Positions 57,101-64,000 of a stretch of DNA of 64,000 bases are shown here, one piece after another. The DNA comes from Ceratocystis colombiana (taxonomy: Eukaryota > Ascomycota > Sordariomycetes > Microascales > Ceratocystidaceae). Under the pieces are notes generated by a model that saw nothing but the letters and a program-made list of their open reading frames with translations, did no database searches and was not told where the DNA came from. Positions within the stretch are counted from its first letter, which is position 1, and every line of letters starts with the position of its first letter. Made by a program: the position numbers and the translations under genes. The DNA lies in the NCBI GenBank assembly GCA_026419805.1, contig JAOSLS010000002.1, positions 124,001 through 188,000 on the forward strand, read 5' to 3'.

Positions 57101-60100
57101 TCATCATGCGCAGACGGTACGCAAGAGTGCCAAACTCAACGTCTCTTTCGACATCCTTGTCCGTAAACGAGCGGTAGCCTGTACAAATCATGAATGCCCA
57201 ATCACACACTAGAAACGACAGTGCCCCCCTAAGATAGGGGTCATTTACCTGGCGGCCTTCTAAAAACTCCAAAGTAGTACGGTAAGGGCCGGCCCAAGAG
57301 ACCATATCCTCTACACGACAATGTTGATCGAGTGAAGAAAATGCAAGGTCGGCCAAAAAACGAGACAGGTCGTCGGATTCAGTTCCTTCCATGGAACATG
57401 AGATCTTGCGAACTTGGGAGCGGAGGCGCGAGATAGAAGCACCCATAGTTCCTAGAACATCCAAAGCCATATTTTTCGCTGGTGCTGGTGCACGTTCAGC
57501 TTCTGAAAGCTTCACCATGCGGAACATTATCATACGAAGCAGCAGCTCGGCTGCTGGCCAATCAGGAGAATCAAGACATGTGGTAAAATCCTCGACAAAC
57601 AAGTCCAACAGGTTTCGGTAGGGGGTATCGCCAGACTTGGTCGCACTAAGAGCCCGACTAACGATAAAGTTCACGACAAAGTTTGCGTTATTTTTGGTGG
57701 CTTCGAAAAGCGTGTTCAGAGTGTTGTCCAGTTCTTTGATGGCAATATCAGGCTGAGCAGCACCATCTTCTTCAGTACGTATAGTAGCCATAACCTTTCG
57801 AAGGCCCGGAGCATAAGTATCATCTTTCTGCTCAGATGCCTCTCCTTGTGTAACTTCATCCTGGGTAGCTTCTTGGGTGGTCTCTTGTGCAAGGGCCTGG
57901 TTTTTGGAAGCTTTAATATCCTTCACCTTCCCAGAACTCGACTGGATCAAACGCATGATTAGAGCAGAAACGGGCTGAATGTTGGCACCATCGACAAGTT
58001 TAAAATGGCGAGCACTTTGTTTCCCAACAGGGAGTTTCTCAAGTGATGTGAGGATGTCTGTTAGAATACCCTGGCGCTGCTCAGGCTTGAGTATGAAGAT
58101 TTGGCAAAGCATATTCATGGCCACTAAACGAAGTCCATCAAATCGCTGAACACCAATAGCTGAATCCTTTTCGTAGTGAGCATTTTCTACAAAAATCAAC
58201 TTCGATGCTGTAAACTCGAGGGTGTTGATGACAGTGTCCGAGAACTCAATAGAGCCAACGAGTGAAGCCAAAAGCTCAAAAAGTCTTTGTGTATTGGTGA
58301 AAATAGGCGTCAAAGCTTTCCGGTTAGACGAAACAAGTTTGAATAACGCCGATGAGGGTCCGGAGTTCCGCATCTCAACAACCGGAATAATAATACCATC
58401 CATAATACTCTTAAAGAGATCAATAGAGTTTTGAATGACGGTTTCAGAGTATAGTTGTTTGTCCTCGCGACCGCCAGACATAATGCGTAAGCCTGTTCTC
58501 GCAGCACGAAGAGCATTCTCAACAGCAGCAATATTCGGGATCCATCCTTGAAAATCAGCATCATTCCAGGACTCCTCCACTTTCAAAGGCAAATCTGCCG
58601 CGCACTTGATCGATGTTTCAGACAGCTTCTGTAATTTAAGCAGAGCATCAAGATCCGCATCTCCAAAGGATCCAAGAGTGATCATCTTTACCAAGAGGGT
58701 GTTGGCAGTTTGATGCGTTGGTGTGGTCAGAACAGGATCTTGGTTATTATTGAGAATGGAAACGTTTTCAGAGCCAGATACTCCTGTGATAGCGGAGGAC
58801 ACAGCATTGAAAGTGTCATTTATAAAACGCTCAAACTCAGTAAGAGCAACATCTGCACGTTGGCGTTGATCAAGGGTATCGCGAGTGAGATCCTTGACGA
58901 CTACATCATTTTTCCTCTTAGTAGAAAGATTGATGGGCGCATCAAAAGTATCTGCCATCTTTACATACTCGCTTTTGTTAAAGTTTAGCGAAGGCTGTAG
59001 GTCAATGGCGAGGCCAATCTTGCCGCCATCGACATCCATCATGATGGCGTCCAAAGATTCTTGCGCGTCATGTAACATCTCGGGAGGGTTTCCGGTATTT
59101 AATGTGTCTTCACGTGAGTCTTGATCAATATGTTCTTGTTTCACAGCCACAGGGCCGTCTTCTTCTGGAATTTCAACGTATTCGCTAGCGTCCACTGGCC
59201 GTTTAAGCGGAATGGCAACTTCGAAATTGTCGTTTTTTCTAGTTGCTTGAGGTGTAGTAACTGATGCTATGCGGCGGCGGGACTGCTCCTGTGCCTCAGT
59301 AACAGCTTCTTCGTGATCAAAATTTGTACTAGTGCTAGGTCGCTTAGGTGTGAATGGCGGTATTATGGCCCGAGAAGAAACTGGTGACTTTGGCGGGGGT
59401 GGTTGAGGCGCGCATGCGTTTGATGCTGATCTACCGGGATGACCGTTACCCTGGATTGTAAGTTGTATCGAGCTTCGCTGGTCGTTGCCTTGGTAGTCAA
59501 ACAAGCTAGACACTTTGTCAAATATGGACCTAGATAGTGGCGAAAGCGTTTGCGATGGCAGTATGTCTGGACCTGATGCACCTGGTACACGTGATACGGT
59601 TTTGAATTTACTATCAACTAGTTAGGTCACGATGCAGCACAATGTGCCAAGGCTCAAGACAGCTTACTATGTAGTCTTAATACTAGACTTCAAATCATGT
59701 AACAAAAAGTCGGCAACCTTTTTGACGTTCTTCTGTATAGCAGGATCGGCAGCTAAACCATCTTGGTTCAGCTTATCAAACTCGTTGTGGATGAACAGTT
59801 CGGCAACGCTTGAAGTAAGATGACCAGATCCAGAAGCTGGCTCGGGTATCAAATCTACAAATCCCAATAGGTAAGAAGCGAGCAAGAATTAGCACACCTT
59901 CCTCATATGAAAGTCAAAAATCAACCTGTGTGATGGCCAAAATCAGGGCTTAGCTTCTTTCAAACAGGAAGGAAGTGAAAGCTTCAAAGCAAAATTGTGC
60001 GCGATAGCAAAGGGAAGGAGCATACCATAGGCAAACGGGACCACAGAAGTATGCGGAGAGTATGGCAGCGCTTCATGCAAAGTGAACGGCCGGTGTTGTA

Positions 60101-60155
60101 TGATGGCTTCGGGTCGTTTGAATGGCGAGGCGCCATTAGAATTTGAGTCGGACAT
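54111..60155 (-). CDS. SCC2: Cohesin loader SCC2 (Mis4/NIPBL)
   Basis: Spliced as complement(join(54111..59610,59668..59854,60026..60155)), 1938 aa, with introns of 57 and 171 nt. The small first exons restore an N-terminus (MSDSNSNGASPFKRP) that would bind Scc4/Mau2. Scc2 with Scc4 loads cohesin on chromatin and stimulates its ATPase. After a disordered, acidic 5' third, the HEAT-repeat hook spans about 750-1600. It includes ILETDPAILDGDSVVIHLILKCAGDSSPQVRDSAV, DEGVRDLAKQMMEEVWF and a nearby SMRSSALDSIGLICESSPRNY, all hallmark NIPBL/Mis4 sequence. The C-terminus is acidic, then basic with an AT-hook-like GRPRK (about 1915). It is tail to tail with the helicase-nuclease gene and divergent from RPA12. 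Confidence 0.95.
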
Positions 60156-60909
60156 CTTGGGCAGTTATCCTTGGTGTAATAGCTCCGGCGGTTGAGAAGA
60201 ATAAATTCAGCCCATGAGTCGGGATGGCAAAAACGAGAGGTTAAATACGGGAAGATAACGTTGTTTGCGCCAGTAGTGTCGAGGTTTTGTCGTCGAAATG
60301 CGAGTATGCCAAGTAAATCACAGGGTATGAACGCGCTGCGAGTTCGATGCGTTGCTACTCGAGCTTAAATTGTGCTAAGGGGCCGCCGACAAGCGCAATG
60401 CATGGTTGAACCACAGGTTCGACAGGGCGTAGAGCAACAGTTAATGATGCGTAAGTTTTCTTACATATATCTGGGCAATCAGACGCATGCGAAATTTTGA
60501 AGAGTCTTCAGACTGAGTTATGATTATGAGCTTAGAGAGAAGGCTGAAGTTCCGGAGGCACAGCAGAAAGAAGAATGAAGTCGCAGATGTTATTAATGGC
60601 CCTAACACTGGTGCTGGTGAGGTTCTTGTGCCTTCAAGTGATCGACGCTCGTTCCACCCATTCCTACGTCCCGTTATGGACTTGGACCGTAAGAATAGGC
60701 TGCAGCCTCGCTTGCAGGGATTGTTCATTTGCAGCCCCATGTGATAAACTTGTTATCATAATTACCGATGTTTAACCGGTATAATTACAAAGAATTTTTG
60801 GCTGGCGCAAAGAATTGTTTTTTTTTTCAGAGCTTCATGACGATCGTTATCCAAACCTTCGATTTTGGCAACCTACTCTTTGGCATACTTCCCAGTCCCT
60901 ACTTTTGCA
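60156..60909. other. Divergent promoter region, SCC2 and RPA12
   Basis: 754 bp between divergent starts. It contains a 74-codon ATG frame on the + strand (60520-60744) without family resemblance, a T-rich run at about 60819-60828 and the RPA12 leader. The small frame could be an upstream ORF or chance. Confidence 0.45.
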
Positions 60910-61477
60910 ATGTCTACTATTGGTTCTCTCGTCTTTTGCACCATGTGCGGTAGCCTTTTGCCTGCCTCAAAGGGTACGGTCAAGGGCATATTGCGCTGCG
61001 ACTCCTGCCAAAGTGAGAACAGAGGTTCGTAGTTTTCTTCATGCGTCTCACCATACCACACCTTGATTATTCAAATATTCAAACTCACACCATATTCTCT
61101 CTATAGATATGGCCTCTCAAACCATCACTACCGAGACGAAGGCAACGGATTTCCCTTCGCTGCTGCGTCAAAAGCTCCAGTCCACCGTCAAGACCGTAGC
61201 AAGCCACGAAATCAGCACCATGGCTACCATCAGTGAGCGCTGTGCTAAATGTGGTGCTGAAGAGGTGCGATACACTTCCGTTCAGCTGCGTAGTGCTGAC
61301 GAAGGTAGTACCATTTTCTACTACTGCGATTGTGGTCACAAGTATGTCGCCCGTACTCGATTCCTCCATACCATTACAATGCTTCAACATGTCCAAATCA
61401 AATTATCCAATCATGAACATGGCGTTGGCTAACATATTCCACCTTTCCTTTGCTACAGCTGGGCTACAAACAACTGA
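60910..61477 (+). CDS. RPA12: RNA polymerase I subunit RPA12
   Basis: Three-exon model join(60910..61024,61107..61341,61459..61477), 122 aa, versus 125 in yeast. The first exon encodes the N-terminal zinc ribbon (Cys10, Cys13, Cys30, Cys33) that docks on Pol I. The second gives the linker and the TFIIS-like C-terminal ribbon with RSADEGST, the Asp-Glu loop that enters the active site for RNA cleavage. The last exon, only 19 nt, supplies NWATNN and the stop; reading through instead gives an unrelated 30-residue tail. The first donor is a non-consensus GTTCGT. The last cysteine pair is CDC, one residue shorter than the usual CxxC. It is tail to tail with LIA1 (206 bp) and divergent from SCC2. 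Confidence 0.92.
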
Positions 61478-61683
61478 ACAAAAAAAACCCCATTGCGGTC
61501 TCTTGGTCAACCTTCGAATCGAGCCGATTTTTCCTGTCTTTTGTACTCCATAATGATACCCAACAAAAGGAAAGAATATACACAATTTTTTTTTCAAGCC
61601 CAATAAACCCCCCCAAAATCAGTTACATAGAAAAAAGATATCAAAAATCTGCAAATAGACCCCACGGTGTTAGTTTTGCTGGA

Positions 61684-62754
61684 TCATACAGAGACCTCGG
61701 GAATGAGAGCGTATTCAGTCTGGCCGCTTTTCTCATACTCAGCCATGTCCAGGGCCACAATCACGCTCTCCCGTACCACCTGCTCCTTGTCGGTCAAAAA
61801 TTTCCTTAGAGTCTCCTCAACACCCTTCTCATCGCCAAGACCACCCAGGGCCTCTGCCGCCTCGTGGCGGACCATACTAGCCTCCTCAACATTGCTCAGG
61901 GCCTGAGTCAAAGCCGGGATAGAAGCGGGGTGTGACAATTGGCCAAAAACAAAGGCAATTTCATGCCGGAACAAGGCAGACTTATCAGCAAATCCAGTGG
62001 CAAGGGCTAAGACGGCAGGGACGGCGGTAGGAAGATCAGGAGGCGAAGCGAGATCGCGAAGAGCAAACATAGCGCGGTAGCGCTTAAAGAGAGGCAGCTC
62101 AGTGTTCATCAAGATTTTACCGAGTTCAGCAATATCGGGCGTCTTTTGGGTCTCGGGCATCGGCGGGGCAGGGTCGATAGACACAAAGTCACTACACAAA
62201 TATGCAAGTCAGCATAAGTCTGGGTAGCATGTGTTTGCAAACATCTCTAAACAAAGAAATAAAATAACTTACCTCTGGCGCAATTTCTCCTGTTTGCGTT
62301 CTTCGGAGTTTTCCCATTCAACACGATCAACAGCAATCTCGCAAGTCTCAGTAACCACAACATCTTCACCCACACGATCGCGGAACTCGCGAAGAATGTC
62401 AAGGTTCTCGGCAAAACCCAGTGCGCCCAGGGCCTCAGCAGCTTCGTGGCGGCACATTGGATCTTCATTCAGGTCGGATAGGCAAGTGCGTAGAGCGGGT
62501 ATGGCTTTCTTGTTGTGTGTCTGGCCCAAGCAGTAAGCCAGCTCATGCTTCAACAGAGCCGAGGGAGAAGACATAGCCTCAGAAATAGCGGCAATAGCAG
62601 CGCTAGCATCGGCATCATCATCAGCGGCAGCATGAACAGCAATGTGTTTGAGGGAGAAAAGGGAGCGGAAACGGGAAGCCAGAGAAGACTCCTCAGAACA
62701 CAGGACCTGGCGCAGAGAGGCGATCTGAGTCTGGGTCTTAGAAGGAGCGGTCAT
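61684..62754 (-). CDS. LIA1: Deoxyhypusine hydroxylase LIA1
   Basis: Spliced as complement(join(61684..62191,62273..62754)), 329 aa, the usual size; the intron is 81 nt with a GTAAGT donor. The enzyme hydroxylates the deoxyhypusine of eIF5A with a di-iron centre, the last step of hypusine formation, in the cytosol. It is built of two symmetric sets of HEAT-like repeats. All four His-Glu metal pairs are present: LLKHELAYCLGQ (70-71), CRHEAAEALG (103-104), LFRHEIAFVFGQ (237-238) and VRHEAAEALGG (270-271). An acidic linker (ERKQEKLRQ SDFVSIDPAPP) spans the splice junction between the halves. It is divergent from NBP35, whose Fe-S assembly role is not directly linked to this iron site. Confidence 0.97.
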
Positions 62755-63556
62755 GATGAGTGACTGGAAGCGTGCAAATAAAACACGTTAAGAGAGGGGG
62801 GAGATGGAGCGCGCCAGCAAGCAATAAATGAAAGTTTCCTCACAGACTCCAGTAGAAAGGACTGAAGAGGAGATCCAAATACAAAAATCGAACGATGGGT
62901 GGGGTATCCTGTTGCGCGGGGCTTGTTTGTTAGAAAGGTATACAGCAAAGCAAGAGTTAAATAGCCTTGGGGAAAAAAAGATCTGATAAAGTATAATTGG
63001 GTCAATGCTGGGTATAAACACCACTATAGTGTTCACCCAGTTTTACATGTACCTGTGTTAGTCGGCTTCATCTTTTCTTGGAGGGGAAAAGATTTTTAAG
63101 AGGGGCTAAAAATTACACTAGTGCATGCCTTATCAGCTTGGCGATAAGGCAATCGATAAGAGCCAAAGCATCATGAAGTCATCAAGGACAAGGCTTGTGA
63201 TCTTGCGATGGTAACAGCACAACTTTACTCACAGGGCTTTACATTTGTCAAAATATAGGAACCTTCAACTAGGTTGTTTTCTTTCATTGCCTCCCCTTCA
63301 ATCTATCCTCATCCCTAGGTTGACAAGCTCTTACTGCTTTGTGGAAACATAAGCAAGGAACAAGCCCCTTGTGCAAGGCAACCCCATTAATAATCGACTT
63401 TGTTGCGCTATAAATAATATTCTTCAAACCCATACCGCTTTATTTCAACCTTTAAAGCTTTCAAATCATACTACTCAAAACGACAGCTTCTTTTGCTGCC
63501 ACTTCTTACCCGCTGTTTATTTAATTTGTTGATATCCCTCAAGTGACTCGCATAAC
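62755..63556. promoter_or_regulatory. Divergent promoter region, LIA1 and NBP35
   Basis: 802 bp between divergent starts. TTATCAGCTTGGCGATAAGGC (about 63130-63150) holds facing GATA cores. CT-rich sequence precedes NBP35 and a GA-rich stretch precedes LIA1 as read on the + strand. No coding frame of note. Confidence 0.4.
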
Positions 63557-64000
63557 ATGGCACACGCCGTTGATGTCTCCCAAGAAGACCCTGAAGATGT
63601 CCTACAAAATCCCATGAGGAAAAAGCCTGATCTTGTGGCACCCGAGCCCGAACACTGCCCCGGACCTGAATCTGAACAGGCAGGGAAGGCTGATAACTGT
63701 GCTGGGTGTCCTAACCAGGCTATTTGTGCCTCCGCGCCTAAAGGGCCTGACCCCGATATCCCGCAAATAACATCCCGCCTCGAGGGAGTTAAACACCGAA
63801 TTCTTGTACTTAGCGGGAAGGGCGGTGTGGGCAAGAGCACTTTCACGAGCCTCCTAGCTCACGCCTTTGCGACCAACCCAGATACAACAGTTGGCATCAT
63901 GGACGCCGATATCTGCGGGCCCAGTATCCCCAAAATGATGGGAGTGGAAGACGAAACAATTCACGTTAGCGCCAACGGCTGGTCTCCTGTCTGGGTCATG
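63557..64000 (+). CDS. NBP35: Cytosolic Fe-S scaffold P-loop ATPase NBP35 (5' part)
   Basis: 148 codons from the ATG to the window edge, with no intron in this part; about 200 residues are missing. Nbp35, with Cfd1, is the scaffold that builds 4Fe-4S clusters for cytosolic and nuclear proteins. The N-terminal ferredoxin-like motif has four cysteines, C34, C48, C51 and C57 (CX13CX2CX5C), which separates NBP35 from CFD1. The deviant Walker A GKGGVGKST (87-95) and the MDADICGPSIPKMMG segment follow in order, as in Mrp/MinD ATPases. The start is set by a CATAACATGG context and the usual distance to the first cysteine. Confidence 0.95.
   Translation, partial: MAHAVDVSQEDPEDVLQNPMRKKPDLVAPEPEHCPGPESEQAGKADNCAGCPNQAICASAPKGPDPDIPQITSRLEGVKHRILVLSGKGGVGKSTFTSLLAHAFATNPDTTVGIMDADICGPSIPKMMGVEDETIHVSANGWSPVWVM

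Noticed and set aside
59611..59667. In-frame stop that seems to cut the SCC2 N-terminus
   Set aside because: It lies at a GTAAGC donor. A 57-nt intron with a CTAAC branch point and TAG acceptor restores the frame, so this is not a pseudogene.

Overview
This is nuclear DNA of a filamentous ascomycete (Pezizomycotina). Most genes carry short spliceosomal introns (about 55-170 nt) with GTAAGT-like donors, CTAAC/CTAAT branch points and TAG/CAG acceptors. The products are single-copy fungal housekeeping proteins, spaced by AT-moderate, CT/GA-tract-rich intergenic DNA. There is no operon structure, and I saw no tRNA, rRNA or CRISPR array. Genus and class cannot be set from sequence reading alone.

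Layout. 1-13344 is a gene desert in which I find no convincing coding exon. It holds long poly-G/poly-C runs, simple repeats, CT and GA tracts and several perfect palindromes. 13345-19041 (+) carries a BTB-bromodomain fusion protein, the mismatch-repair ATPase MLH1 and a DUF202 membrane protein. 19224-21399 (-) is a type II membrane glycosyltransferase. 22449-28975 holds SYO1 (+), a spliceosomal J-protein of the Spf31/DNAJC8 type (-) and the DEAD-box helicase DBP10 (+). 29429-46473 holds a folliculin-interacting protein (-), a vacuolar-type zinc transporter (-) and IML1 (+). 46474-50570 is a second gene-poor stretch with a 64-bp tandem repeat. 50571-53453 (+) is an unusual SF1 helicase fused to a RecB-type nuclease. 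54111-60155 (-) is the cohesin loader SCC2. The right end has RPA12 (+), LIA1 (-) and the 5' part of NBP35 (+, cut by the window edge).

Functional links. Several genes serve ribosome production and translation: SYO1 (5S RNP import), DBP10 (60S assembly), RPA12 (RNA polymerase I), LIA1 (eIF5A hypusination) and NBP35 (cytosolic Fe-S assembly, which serves Rli1 and DNA enzymes). MLH1, SCC2 and the helicase-nuclease act on DNA. FNIP and IML1 belong to two different GAP complexes for Rag/Gtr GTPases upstream of TORC1, and they are separated only by a zinc transporter. Spliced models below were built by hand from reading frames, splice consensus and family conservation. The most unusual items are the helicase-nuclease, which has two well-placed starts suggesting mitochondrial and nuclear forms, and the BTB-bromodomain protein, whose acetyl-lysine-reading Asn position is Trp.
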